A stretch of 64,000 nt of DNA, taken from assembly GCA_030372335.1 (NCBI GenBank), contig JAUDCW010000009.1, one strand, 5' to 3'. Of the stretch, positions 43,039 through 51,810 are shown in pieces (the first letter of the stretch is position 1; every line of letters starts with the position of its first letter). Both the position numbers and the translations under genes were made by a program. This DNA comes from JALCOL01 sp022649665 (GTDB lineage: Bacteria; Bacillota; Bacilli; Lactobacillales; Enterococcaceae). The notes under the pieces were generated by a model. It was not told where the DNA came from. It searched no databases and saw nothing but the letters and a program-made list of their open reading frames with translations.

Positions 43039-44794
43039 CATCCAGCTCCTCTCCAAGTTTTCGCTCCAGCTGCTGTTTGCGGAACATCTGCGCATACCAG
43101 CCGTTTTTCGCCAAAAGCTCTGCATGTGTCCCTCGTTCAGCCACGCGTCCCTGCTCCATGACCAGAATTTCTTTGGCATGCATCACACTGGACAAACGGT
43201 GGGCGCAGATGATCATTGCTTGATTTTGGTGGAGCGCCTTCAAATTTTGCAAAATCTCTTCTTCCGTTTCGGCATCGACCGCCGAAAGCGCATCATCCAA
43301 GATCAACAGATCCGGATGGACCGCTAAAGCGCGAGCGATCGACAGCCGCTGTTTCTGGCCGCCCGAAAGCGAGACCCCGCGTTCGCCGACCATCGTTTCA
43401 TATTGTTCCGGGAAACGCTCGATGTCTTCAGCGACATCGGCGATCGCCGCCGCTTCTTTGACTTTTTCAAAAGGAAGCTGCGGATTCGAAAAACGGATAT
43501 TATCCGCCACACTCATCGAAAACAAAAAATAATCCTGCGGCACATAGCCGACATGCGAAAAATACGAATCAAGCGTATAGTCGCGGATATCATGGCCCGC
43601 ATAGTCGATCGCGCCTTCATATTGATCGTATTCGCGCATCAGCAGTTTCAAGATCGTCGTTTTGCCAGAACCAGTCCGGCCAACGATCCCGAGCGTCTCT
43701 CCCGGAGCAAGTGAAAAATCGACTGCTTGAAGCTGAAACGCGCTGCCGTCTTCTGCCGGATAAGTGAATTCTTTGACGTGATACTTCATTTTTCCCGGCA
43801 CCAAATCGCGGACGGCTTCTTGCGGCTGGAAGCGTTCGCTCTTTTCCCCTAACAGAAAATGAACCCGCTCATAACTTGCGCTGCCGCGCTCCAGCACATT
43901 GAACAAGCGGCCGATCGCAAACATCGGCCAAACGAGCATCCCGATATATGAAATGAACGTCACAAGCTGACCGATCGTGATCGTTTGGTTGATCACCAGC
44001 CGCCCGCCGTAAATGATCGTCAACACATACGCCAAGCCGATCACAACGGTAATAACTGGATCAAATAAAGCGTCCAGAAAATTGACTTTTTGATTTTTTT
44101 TGATCGTCTGTTCGATTTTTTGTTCAAAGTCTGCGATATCTTCTTTTTCCTGACCGAATGCTTTGATGACTTTGATGCCGGTGATGCTCTCCTGTGTTTT
44201 GTCATTGATCATCGAAAACGCCGCTTGCGCGTTACTGAATGCATCATGCAGTTTCGCCCCCAGCAGTTTCGAAAACAGCGCCAAAAGCGGCAGCGGCAAA
44301 AGCGCTAAAAGCGTCAGACGCCAATTGACCGCGAAGATCATCGCGACCAGTGTCGTTCCGCCGGTCAGCAGCGAATCGGCAAAGGTCAGAATCCCGGCAC
44401 CTGCGACGTTTTGGATCGCCGTCAAGTCATTCGTTGCATGTGCCATCAAATCACCCGTCCGGTGCTTTTGATAAAAGATCGTATCCATCTTCATGAAATG
44501 ATGGAACAAGCGCTGCCGCAGGATTTTTTCAAGTTTAGCGGCGCCGCCCCAAATACGCCGACGCCAAATATAGCGGAAGGCATATTGCAAGAGGGCCGTT
44601 GCGATCAAAAGTGCGCCCCACCGCAAAACGACTGAAAAATTCATTTCTTTTTGATGGATCTCATCGATCACGATCCCGATCACTTTGGGCGGAATGACTT
44701 GCAAGAGCGCCACCGCAAAAAGAGCGGCGATCCCGACCAGATAACGTTTTTTCTCCTGAGCGAAGAACCAGCCCAGTTGTTTAAAAATCTGCAT
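43025..44794 (-). CDS. Heterodimeric ABC exporter, LmrC/BmrC-like subunit
   Basis: A 589-residue half-transporter, with membrane domain about residues 15-320 and ATPase domain from about 345. Walker A GRTGSGKTT and signature SLSGGQKQR are canonical; Walker B is LLILDDALSAVD, with Asp in place of the catalytic Glu. It precedes and overlaps the LmrD-like gene. AAGGGGGAGC lies before the ATG. Family members export drugs and bile salts. It is the second such pair here and is not a close duplicate of the 3.4-7.0 kb pair. Confidence 0.93.
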   Translation of the reverse strand: MQIFKQLGWFFAQEKKRYLVGIAALFAVALLQVIPPKVIGIVIDEIHQKEMNFSVVLRWGALLIATALLQYAFRYIWRRRIWGGAAKLEKILRQRLFHHFMKMDTIFYQKHRTGDLMAHATNDLTAIQNVAGAGILTFADSLLTGGTTLVAMIFAVNWRLTLLALLPLPLLALFSKLLGAKLHDAFSNAQAAFSMINDKTQESITGIKVIKAFGQEKEDIADFEQKIEQTIKKNQKVNFLDALFDPVITVVIGLAYVLTIIYGGRLVINQTITIGQLVTFISYIGMLVWPMFAIGRLFNVLERGSASYERVHFLLGEKSERFQPQEAVRDLVPGKMKYHVKEFTYPAEDGSAFQLQAVDFSLAPGETLGIVGRTGSGKTTILKLLMREYDQYEGAIDYAGHDIRDYTLDSYFSHVGYVPQDYFLFSMSVADNIRFSNPQLPFEKVKEAAAIADVAEDIERFPEQYETMVGERGVSLSGGQKQRLSIARALAVHPDLLILDDALSAVDAETEEEILQNLKALHQNQAMIICAHRLSSVMHAKEILVMEQGRVAERGTHAELLAKNGWYAQMFRKQQLERKLGEELDDGKE

Positions 44795-44816
44795 AAGCTC
44801 CCCCTTTCGATTTTTG

Positions 44817-44847
44817 CAAAAAAAAGAACGAGCTGAGGTCAGCTCGT
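44817..44847 (-). terminator. Terminator of yneF
   Basis: ACGAGCTGA pairs perfectly with TCAGCTCGT around a GG centre, followed on the minus strand by TTCTTTTTTTT. Confidence 0.85.
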
Positions 44848-44859
44848 AAAGATTTGCGG

Positions 44860-45078
44860 TTACTTGCTTTGATATTTGATTTGCTGCATCATTTGACGGA
44901 TCTTTTTCTCAGAAGGCTTCTGCCCCATCGAAAGCATCATCATCCGCAGCATATCCTCATTGACTGGAGGATTCTTTTTCAAATAATCTTGCATATATTT
45001 ACGTGCCAGAAAGAAGCCGCCGACAGCCCCGATCAGCAATCCGATTAAAATGAATAGAACGATCATTCCTACGCTCAT
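44860..45078 (-). CDS. yneF: YneF family protein (UPF0154)
   Basis: A 72-residue membrane protein: an N-terminal helix (IVLFILIGLLIGAVGGFFLARKYM) and a cytoplasmic tail with PPVNEDMLRMMMLSMGQKPSEKKIRQMM in overlapping pieces, the UPF0154 pattern. The family is found across Firmicutes; its function is not established. The ATG with AAGGGAG at proper spacing is used; a TTG or ATG six codons earlier is less suited. Divergent from PBP1A. Confidence 0.92.
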   Translation of the reverse strand: MSVGMIVLFILIGLLIGAVGGFFLARKYMQDYLKKNPPVNEDMLRMMMLSMGQKPSEKKIRQMMQQIKYQSK

Positions 45079-45231
45079 CTTGTCCACTCCCTTCATATGC
45101 TCTCATCTTTTCATTTTACTAAACTTTTACCAAAATGGAAAGCACTAATGTTTTCCGGGTTTTATTTGTGAATTTTCGATTACAAATCGCTTTCGATCTT
45201 ATCAACGGGTGTCTTTCAAACTTTTTTTTGA

Positions 45232-45237
45232 TATAAT
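45232..45237 (+). promoter_or_regulatory. -10 element upstream of the PBP1A gene
   Basis: TATAAT 44 bases before the start codon; the -35 region (near 45209) is poor. Confidence 0.45.
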
Positions 45238-45280
45238 ACATAAGATCTTGAAATTTAAAAACAAATCTGAGGTGAGTTGT

Positions 45281-47857
45281 GTGAGCGAGCAGAATTCTCG
45301 TGCACCAATAAATAATACAAGAAAAAATAAAAACCGCAAAAAAAAGTCAGGCGGATCCGGCACGGGCAGCGGTCTGAAACAATTGCTGCGCTTCGATCTT
45401 TTCTTTTCCGTTGCAAAGGGATTGATCCTGCTGGGGATCGCTCTTTTGCTGCTCTTAGGCTCGCTGGGCCTCGGGATCGGCGTCGGCTACTTTGCTTCGC
45501 TGATCAAAGACACACCGGTCCCTTCCAAAACAGAACTTGCAAAGGAAATCAACAACTTGACGCAAGTTTCGACTTTGCGGTATTCGAACGGTCAGACGAT
45601 CGCTTCGATCCAGTCCGACCTTGTCCGCACGGCGGTCAAAAGTGCGAAGATCTCACCTTATTTGAAAAGTGCAGTCATCAGTACCGAAGATGAAAATTTC
45701 GCACAGCACAACGGGATCGTACCAAAAGCCTTGTTCCGCGGCGTTTTGTCCGATGTTGCCAATGTCGGTTCAAGCTCCGGCGGTTCGACTTTGACCCAGC
45801 AGCTCGTCAAGCAGCAGATCCTCTCTAATGAAACGACTTACAAGCGAAAAGCCAATGAGATCCTGCTCGCGATGCGTGTCGACAAATATTTTTCCAAAGA
45901 TGAGATCATCACCGCGTATTTGAATATCTCACCGTTCGGCCGCAACAACAAAGGCGAAAATATCGCCGGCGTCGAAGAAGCGGCTCAAGGACTGTTTGGG
46001 GTTTCCGCGAGCGACTTGTCGCTGGCCCAAGCGGCGTATATCGCCGGCTTGCCGCAAAGTCCGATCACCTACTCACCATACACCAACAGCGGCAGTTTGA
46101 AATCGGATCTGGAGCCCGGTCTTAAGCGCAAAGACTATGTGCTTTTCAGCATGTACCGCAATAACGCGATCTCCAAAGCCGAATATGACGAGGCGAAAAA
46201 AGTCGATCTGAAAGCGCAATTTAAATCGCAAGAGAAGAAGATCGTCGAAGAAAAAGGCTATCTGTACTATTATATCCGCCAAGAAGCGATCAACGTTTTG
46301 ATGGAGCAACTTGCGACCAACGACAAAGTCGACCCGCAAGAGCTCTCCAAAAGCACTGATCTTTACAACCGCTACTATAATATGGCTGAACGCGACTTGA
46401 GTACTAAAGGCTACACCGTGACCTCAACGATCGATGAGACAGTTTTCAACTCGATGCAGACGGCCGTTGAACAATACGGCAGCTCGCTCGATGAAGGAAA
46501 TGGTTCTGAGATCCAAAGCGGGAATGTTTTGATGAATAATAAGACTGGCCAGATCTACGGCTTTATCGCTGGCCGCGACTTCGCAAAATCGCAAAACAAC
46601 CACGCCTTTTACACCGGCCGGCCGGCTGGCTCAACAATGAAACCGGTCTTGACTTATGCACCGGCGATCGAAAACGGGATCATCGGCTCACAAAGCATGA
46701 TCGCTGACTTTGAAACGAAATACAAAGAGACCGGCACTGAGATCAAAAATGCCGGCCAAAATCCATCGGACAAATTCGTTTCGGTCACGAGCGCGCTGGA
46801 GCAGTCCTTGAATACTTGCGCATATCACCTTCATCAAGCCGTCTTGAATAAAGTTGATCCGGCAAAATATATGGATAAAATGGGGTACGACGTCAAAGAT
46901 TCCGAATACCGCACAGAAGCAGCACCGTTCGGCCAGTTCAACGTCACCGTCTATGAACAAACGAATGGTTTTGCAACACTCGCTAATAACGGCCAGTATG
47001 TAAAAGGCTATTCGATCGAATCGATCAAAGACTCCGACGGCGATGTGATCTACCAGCACAAATCCACGCCCGTCTCAGTTTATTCGAAAGCGACCGCTTC
47101 GATCATGCAGGAAATGATGCGCAAAGTATTGACCGAAGGAACCGGGACGACCGCCTTGAACAGCTTGGGCTACGGGCTGAGCCAAGCCGATTGGGTCGGC
47201 AAGACCGGGACTTCAGAAGACAATCGCGACTTCTGGTTCATCGCCTCGACGCCCGAGCTGACCTTCAGTTCCTGGATCGGCTATGACGACAATACTCAAA
47301 TGAGCGATCAAGGCTCCTATTCGAATCAATCTTACTGGGCAAATATTTTGAATACCGTCTATCTTTCTTCGCCCGATCTGTTCGATCTTTCGAGCAAATT
47401 CAAACTCGACAGCAGCGTGATCAAAGATCAAGTTTCTTCTTTCACCGGCACGAAGACCGGCAGCATCACGCATGATGGTAAGAAATACAGTGCTTCTGGA
47501 AACGAAGTCACTTCCTATTACGCAACCGGCGGCGCACCCGACCTCAAATATGACTTTGGGATCGGCGGGAGCGACAAAAATTACGAGACTGCTTGGAAGA
47601 ACCAATATAATACCAGCAGCTCCTCCAGCAATTCGAACCGCAGCAACAGCAATAACAGCAACTCGAATACGAACAATAATGATTCGACCAGCGGGAACAC
47701 CAACGGAACCTATAATAACAACTCCGGAAACTACAATAATTATGGAAATTACAATAACAATTACGGCTACAATAACAATTATGGCTATAACACGAATAAC
47801 GGCAACAATACCAATGGAAACAATAATACAACCGGTAATTACAACTCGCAAAACTGA
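45281..47857 (+). CDS. Class A penicillin-binding protein (PBP1A family)
   Basis: An 858-residue bifunctional peptidoglycan synthase: a basic cytoplasmic tail, one membrane helix (about residues 50-75), a GT51 glycosyltransferase domain with STEDENFAQHNGI, GGSTLTQQLVKQ and RKANEILLAMRVDKYFSKDEIITAYLN in pieces, then a transpeptidase domain with Ser in GSTMKPVL, SLN and KTGTSE. The last 75 residues are almost only Asn, Ser, Gly, Tyr and Thr (NNNYGYNNNYGYN). The GTG at 45281 has GAGGTGA upstream; the frame continues 24 codons further with no RBS. Confidence 0.95.
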   Translation: MSEQNSRAPINNTRKNKNRKKKSGGSGTGSGLKQLLRFDLFFSVAKGLILLGIALLLLLGSLGLGIGVGYFASLIKDTPVPSKTELAKEINNLTQVSTLRYSNGQTIASIQSDLVRTAVKSAKISPYLKSAVISTEDENFAQHNGIVPKALFRGVLSDVANVGSSSGGSTLTQQLVKQQILSNETTYKRKANEILLAMRVDKYFSKDEIITAYLNISPFGRNNKGENIAGVEEAAQGLFGVSASDLSLAQAAYIAGLPQSPITYSPYTNSGSLKSDLEPGLKRKDYVLFSMYRNNAISKAEYDEAKKVDLKAQFKSQEKKIVEEKGYLYYYIRQEAINVLMEQLATNDKVDPQELSKSTDLYNRYYNMAERDLSTKGYTVTSTIDETVFNSMQTAVEQYGSSLDEGNGSEIQSGNVLMNNKTGQIYGFIAGRDFAKSQNNHAFYTGRPAGSTMKPVLTYAPAIENGIIGSQSMIADFETKYKETGTEIKNAGQNPSDKFVSVTSALEQSLNTCAYHLHQAVLNKVDPAKYMDKMGYDVKDSEYRTEAAPFGQFNVTVYEQTNGFATLANNGQYVKGYSIESIKDSDGDVIYQHKSTPVSVYSKATASIMQEMMRKVLTEGTGTTALNSLGYGLSQADWVGKTGTSEDNRDFWFIASTPELTFSSWIGYDDNTQMSDQGSYSNQSYWANILNTVYLSSPDLFDLSSKFKLDSSVIKDQVSSFTGTKTGSITHDGKKYSASGNEVTSYYATGGAPDLKYDFGIGGSDKNYETAWKNQYNTSSSSSNSNRSNSNNSNSNTNNNDSTSGNTNGTYNNNSGNYNNYGNYNNNYGYNNNYGYNTNNGNNTNGNNNTTGNYNSQN

Positions 47858-47872
47858 TCACTGAAACGGTAA

Positions 47873-47977
47873 AAAGTGCTCAGCTTCAAGGCAATGGTCC
47901 GAAGAAGCTGCTTTAAGAACACCATTGATTCGGCAAAAGGCTCCGTGACAAAACGTAAGTCACGGAGCCTTGCTTTT
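47873..47977 (-). repeat. Two-hairpin intergenic element, copy G (reverse orientation)
   Basis: Read on the minus strand: a hairpin AAGGCTCCGTGAC / GTCACGGAGCCTT, then the module GAATCAATGGTGTTC and AAAGCAGCTTCTTC, whose GAAGCTG partner is CAGCTTC at 47881-47887. The first hairpin loop is flipped relative to copies A, B, C, E and F. On the plus strand the hairpin is followed by TGCTTTTTT and is probably the PBP1A terminator. Confidence 0.8.
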
Positions 47978-48046
47978 TTCTCTTTCTTCTGCCGCTTGAA
48001 ACATGTTATGATAAGCATGCATCAAACAGATTAGGAGATGAAACTT

Positions 48047-48517
48047 TTGGAAAGTTGGATCTTTTTAGCAGTGATCCTTTTGATCGCTGCCTTGGGAAAA
48101 AATGAGAGCCTGTTGATCGCGTCCGGCGTGATCATGGCTTTGAAATTACTCTGGCATTTTCTGCCGCAGATCGAGAAATTCTTTGAATTGCTTTCGGCTA
48201 AAGGGATCAATTGGGGCGTCACTTTGATCTCGATTACGATCCTTGTCCCGATCGCCACCGGCCGGATCGGACTTAAGGATTTGGTCAATGCCTTCCGTTC
48301 GCCGATCGGCTGGATCGCGATCATCTGCGGGATTTTTGTTGCGGTGCTTTCGGCGCGCGGGGTCAATTTGATTGCGCAAAGCCCTGAAGTGACCGTCGCA
48401 CTTGTCTTGGGCACGATCATCGGTGTCGTGGTCTTGAAAGGTGTCGCTGCCGGTCCGGTGATCGCCGCCGGCATGACGTATTTCTTGTTCAGCTGTTTTC
48501 AGTTTTTCTTTAAATGA
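48047..48517 (+). CDS. DUF441 family membrane protein
   Basis: A 156-residue protein with four hydrophobic segments and the DUF441 pattern: LGKNESLLIASGVIMALKLL, GINWGVTLISITILVPIATGRIG and GVAAGPVIAAGM in pieces. The family includes YeaL-like proteins with no assigned function. AGGAG is only one base from an upstream ATG (48038), so the TTG nine bases downstream is preferred. Single gene with element H following. Confidence 0.85.
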   Translation: MESWIFLAVILLIAALGKNESLLIASGVIMALKLLWHFLPQIEKFFELLSAKGINWGVTLISITILVPIATGRIGLKDLVNAFRSPIGWIAIICGIFVAVLSARGVNLIAQSPEVTVALVLGTIIGVVVLKGVAAGPVIAAGMTYFLFSCFQFFFK

Positions 48518-48519
48518 TC

Positions 48520-48577
48520 AAAAGTGGAGCGCAGCATTTCGCTGCACTCCATTTTTTTGAACAAACGGTGTTAAAAG
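48520..48577 (+). repeat. Two-hairpin intergenic element, copy H (partial)
   Basis: The hairpin TGGAGcGCAGC / GCTGCaCTCCA and a T-run are followed by GAACAAACGGTGTTAAAAG, the start of the module, which runs into the stop codon of the convergent aldo/keto reductase gene. Probably a terminator for both genes. Confidence 0.7.
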
Positions 48578-49425
48578 TCCCGCTGATCAGGATCTTTCGC
48601 GCTGCCTGCGCAGCCTTTCAAGCCATCGATCGTTTTCATATCATCCGGCTCGATTGCAAAGTCGAACAACTGGATATTTTCGCGGATCCGGTCGCGGTGA
48701 ACTGATTTCGGCAGCGGCAAAAAACCGTGCTGGAGCGACCAGCGCAAGACGAGCTGGGCGACGCTCCGCTGATATTTTTCCGCCAATTCTTTCAATTCCG
48801 GCACTTGGAAGATCTTGCCGGTGCCAAGCGGACTGTAGGCTTCAACTAAAATGTCGAGCGAATTGCAGTAGTCAACTGTATCAGGCTCCATGTCGCTGGG
48901 ATTGATGAAAAGCTGATCGACCATCGGATTGATGTCCGCGGTTTTCGCCAATGCTTCCAAATGATGCGGCCGGAAATTGCTGACGCCGATCGCCCGCACT
49001 TTTTTCGCACGATACAGCTCTTCCATCGCGCGCCACGTTTCGGCGTTCGTTTCTTCCCAGCGGTCGCGCAGCGCCTTCGGATTCGGCCAGTGGATCAAAA
49101 ACAAATCGACATAATCAGTTTTCAGTTTATCCAGCGACTCGTCAAAGCTGTCCATCACACCTTTGTAGCTGTGGTGGTCATTCCAGAGTTTCGTCGTCAA
49201 AAAGATCTCGCTGCGCTCGACTTCGCTTTCCTGGATCGCTTGCCCGACGCTTTCTTCATTGCCGTAGATCTGCGCGGTATCGATATGGCGGTACCCGGCC
49301 TCAAGTGCATCTTTCACCGCTTGGACTGCGACTTTGCCATCGGGCGTCTGCCAAGTCCCGAAACCGACTTTGGGGATCTCGACACCATTTGAGAGCACAT
49401 ACGTTGGTACGATTGTTTCCATCAT
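48571..49425 (-). CDS. Aldo/keto reductase
   Basis: A 284-residue TIM-barrel oxidoreductase. The catalytic tetrad is Asp49 and Tyr54 in YRHIDTAQIYGNE, Lys79 in LTTKLWN and His112 in DLFLIHWP. IGVSNF and the NADPH-binding LPKSVHRDRIRENI are present. The family reduces aldehydes, ketones and sugars; 2,5-diketo-gluconate reductase-like members are similar. GGAGG lies five bases from the first and eight from the second of two ATGs, so the start is uncertain by one codon. Confidence 0.93.
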   Translation of the reverse strand: MMETIVPTYVLSNGVEIPKVGFGTWQTPDGKVAVQAVKDALEAGYRHIDTAQIYGNEESVGQAIQESEVERSEIFLTTKLWNDHHSYKGVMDSFDESLDKLKTDYVDLFLIHWPNPKALRDRWEETNAETWRAMEELYRAKKVRAIGVSNFRPHHLEALAKTADINPMVDQLFINPSDMEPDTVDYCNSLDILVEAYSPLGTGKIFQVPELKELAEKYQRSVAQLVLRWSLQHGFLPLPKSVHRDRIRENIQLFDFAIEPDDMKTIDGLKGCAGSAKDPDQRDF

Positions 49426-49535
49426 AAATCCCTCCTTGCTTCTATTCTACCTGAACGAGCGGAAAAGAAAAAACATTTACTTTGCTTGATATCTTCACTA
49501 TAATTAAACAAACTACGAGAAAAGCAGGTGAACAA

Positions 49536-49766
49536 TTGGCTGATTATCAAATGGAGCGGGCGATCGGCAAATATTTTCGGGCAAAATCCGACCGCTATGT
49601 CGATTCGATCCGTATTTTTGGCATGCCGTTTACTTATAAAGTGATCGAAGGCATTCCAGAAGTCGGCACGATGCTCGAAGTAGTTTCGTATGACTCGCAA
49701 TTTTTGCACGTCCGTGTCAATAATGAACTTTTTGAAAATGGAGGAGATTATATTGTCAATCATTAG
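49536..49766 (+). CDS. Short NfeD-like OB-fold protein (predicted)
   Basis: A 76-residue protein starting at TTG, with GCAGGTGA upstream. The C-terminal half (YKVIEGIPEVGTMLEVVSYD then FLHVRV) follows the pattern of the NfeD OB-fold. NfeD proteins partner with stomatin/SPFH proteins, and an SPFH gene follows with a 14-base overlap, which supports the idea. It lacks the protease and membrane domains of full NfeD. Family assignment is pattern-based, so confidence is moderate. Confidence 0.6.
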   Translation: MADYQMERAIGKYFRAKSDRYVDSIRIFGMPFTYKVIEGIPEVGTMLEVVSYDSQFLHVRVNNELFENGGDYIVNH

Positions 49767-50709
49767 TATTGTTTTGCTTATTCTTTTGCTCATTTTAGTG
49801 ATCTTTTTGCTGACACAATGCATCATCATCGTCCAGCAGGGGGATGTCAAAGTGGTTGAAAGTTTTGGGCGCTACGTCCGCACGCTTGATCCTGGCCTTC
49901 ACTTTTTGATCCCGATCCTGTATACAGTCCGGGCGAAAGTTTCGCTGAAACAGATCCCGCTTGAGATCCCGCCGCAAAGCGTGATCACCCGCGATAATGT
50001 GATCGTCAAGATCGACGAAGCGATCAAATATCATGTCACTGATGCGCGCGCCTTCGTTTACGATAATGAAGACAGTGTGACTTCAATGATCCAAGACTGC
50101 CAAAGCAATCTGCGCGGGATCATCGGCAAAATGGATCTGAACGAAGTTTTGAACGGGACAGAAGAAATCAATACTTTCTTGTATGAAAGTGTCAAAGACA
50201 TCACCGCCGGCTATGGTCTTTCGATCGACCGGATCAATATCGGCGAGATCTCGGTTTCTGATGAGATCGTCAACTCGATGAATAAACTGATCACCGCCAG
50301 CCGCGATAAAGAGTCGCAGATCACGATCTCCGAAGGGAAAAAGCAGTCGGTGATCTTGGAATCTGAAGCAAAGGCCTCAGAAATGGAGATCGATGCCAAA
50401 GCGCGCGCGCAGCAAACACAGATCGATGCCGATGCACGGGCAAAAAGAACGCAGATCGATGCGCAAGCCGAAGCTGAAAAAATTGCGACTTTGACCGAAG
50501 CTGAAAAGAAACGGATCTTGGCACTCAACGCCGCGATCAAAGACAGCGGTTTGAACGAAGAAGTCTTGCGCTATCTTGGGATCCAAGCTTTTAAAGACGT
50601 TGTGAAAAGCCCGGCGAACACCGTGATCCTGCCCAGCAATCTGACCGAATTGGGCAATATCCCGGTCGTCAAAGAGTTGTGGGACAAAACGAAAACCAGC
50701 AAAGACTAA
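49753..50709 (+). CDS. SPFH/Band 7 (stomatin/QmcA-like) membrane protein
   Basis: A 318-residue protein with an N-terminal membrane helix (about residues 2-24), a Band 7 domain (about 28-180; VKVVESFGRYVRTLDPGLHFLIP, IRDNV-type VITRDNVIVKIDEAIKYHV) and a C-terminal coiled coil of 11-residue repeats starting IDAKARAQQTQ, IDADARAKRTQ, IDAQAEAEKIA. SPFH proteins form ring-like membrane scaffolds. TTG start with GGAGGAG. Part of an operon with the NfeD-like protein and perhaps YibE/F. Confidence 0.92.
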   Translation: MSIISIVLLILLLILVIFLLTQCIIIVQQGDVKVVESFGRYVRTLDPGLHFLIPILYTVRAKVSLKQIPLEIPPQSVITRDNVIVKIDEAIKYHVTDARAFVYDNEDSVTSMIQDCQSNLRGIIGKMDLNEVLNGTEEINTFLYESVKDITAGYGLSIDRINIGEISVSDEIVNSMNKLITASRDKESQITISEGKKQSVILESEAKASEMEIDAKARAQQTQIDADARAKRTQIDAQAEAEKIATLTEAEKKRILALNAAIKDSGLNEEVLRYLGIQAFKDVVKSPANTVILPSNLTELGNIPVVKELWDKTKTSKD

Positions 50710-50724
50710 AAAGAAGGAATCTCT

Positions 50725-51810
50725 TTGAAAAACAAATCATTCCTATTCATACTGATCGGCGGCCTGCTTCTTATGGCCGCCTTGCTGTTGCCGCGTGTCT
50801 ACTCGCTGTATTCTGAACCGGTCGTACGAATCACGGACCTTTCCGTCAAAAAGATCGATGCCCAGTCTGCTGCTGATCCGCAGTACCGGCAAACGATCAC
50901 GGCAATCCTGCTGAACGGCCGTCAAAAAGGGGAAAAAGTCTCTTTTTCAAATGATTATTATCCTTCAGCCGCGATGAGCGAAGAACTGCGGCTGCATGAG
51001 AAAATCTTTGTTAAAAATATCAAAAAAGAAAAAGGACGCTTGACGGCGGAATTTTCCGGCATCAAACGTGACAGCTATGTTTTCTTCGCTCTCGCACTGT
51101 TTTTGTTTTTCACTTTGTTGATCGGTCAAAAAGTCGGTGTCCTGTCGCTTGCGAGTCTCGTCTTCAATATCGCGCTCTTGCTGCTTCTTTTGCAGGGGTA
51201 CCGGCTCTCCAAACATTTTCCGCTCTTGTTTTTCATCAGTCTCGGCTGTCTCTTTTTCGCTGCTGGAACGCTTTTGATCATGTTCGGCAATCGAAAAAAA
51301 ACGTGGGTCGCGATCATCAGCACGGTCGCCAGCACCTTTTGCGCTCTTGTGATCGGCTATTTAGCGATGAAGCTGACCAATGAACGCGGAATGCGTTATG
51401 AAGAGATGAACTTCATCACGCGTCCGTACCGCCAGATCTTCTTGTCTTCCCTTCTGATCGGTGCGCTCGGTGCGGTAATGGATGTTGCGATCACGATCGT
51501 GACTGGTGTCGGTGAACTGCTCGAGCAGCATCCCGAAATCGAGCGCCGCAAATTGTGGCGTTCAGGCAAAAATATTGGCACCGATATCATGGGCACGATG
51601 AGCAATGTCCTCCTCTTTACTTACTTGAGCGGCTCTTTGACTTCGCTCATTTTATATATGCAAAACGGCTGGGCCTTCGGTGAAACGCTCGACGTCAATC
51701 TCTCGCTCGAGCTGATCCGCGCACTTTGCGGCAGTCTGGGGATCGTTCTTGCGATCCCGATCACGTTGTTTTTGAGCATTCGGCTCTTGATGAAAAGAGG
51801 GAGCGCATGA
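50725..51810 (+). CDS. YibE/F family membrane protein (first subunit)
   Basis: A 361-residue protein: an N-terminal helix, an extracytoplasmic domain (about residues 28-115) and then seven to eight helices with the YibE/F signature ALGAVMDVAITIVTGVGEL and GTDIMGTMSNVLLFTYL. The TTG start has AGAAGGAA. It follows the SPFH gene by 15 bases. Members are thought to be transporters or channels; function unproven. Confidence 0.9.
   Translation: MKNKSFLFILIGGLLLMAALLLPRVYSLYSEPVVRITDLSVKKIDAQSAADPQYRQTITAILLNGRQKGEKVSFSNDYYPSAAMSEELRLHEKIFVKNIKKEKGRLTAEFSGIKRDSYVFFALALFLFFTLLIGQKVGVLSLASLVFNIALLLLLLQGYRLSKHFPLLFFISLGCLFFAAGTLLIMFGNRKKTWVAIISTVASTFCALVIGYLAMKLTNERGMRYEEMNFITRPYRQIFLSSLLIGALGAVMDVAITIVTGVGELLEQHPEIERRKLWRSGKNIGTDIMGTMSNVLLFTYLSGSLTSLILYMQNGWAFGETLDVNLSLELIRALCGSLGIVLAIPITLFLSIRLLMKRGSA

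Noticed and set aside
47213..47851. Minus-strand reading frame of 212 codons with many Ile and Val
   Set aside because: It mirrors the Asn/Gly/Tyr-rich tail of PBP1A; the low-complexity codons simply read as Ile and Val on the other strand.
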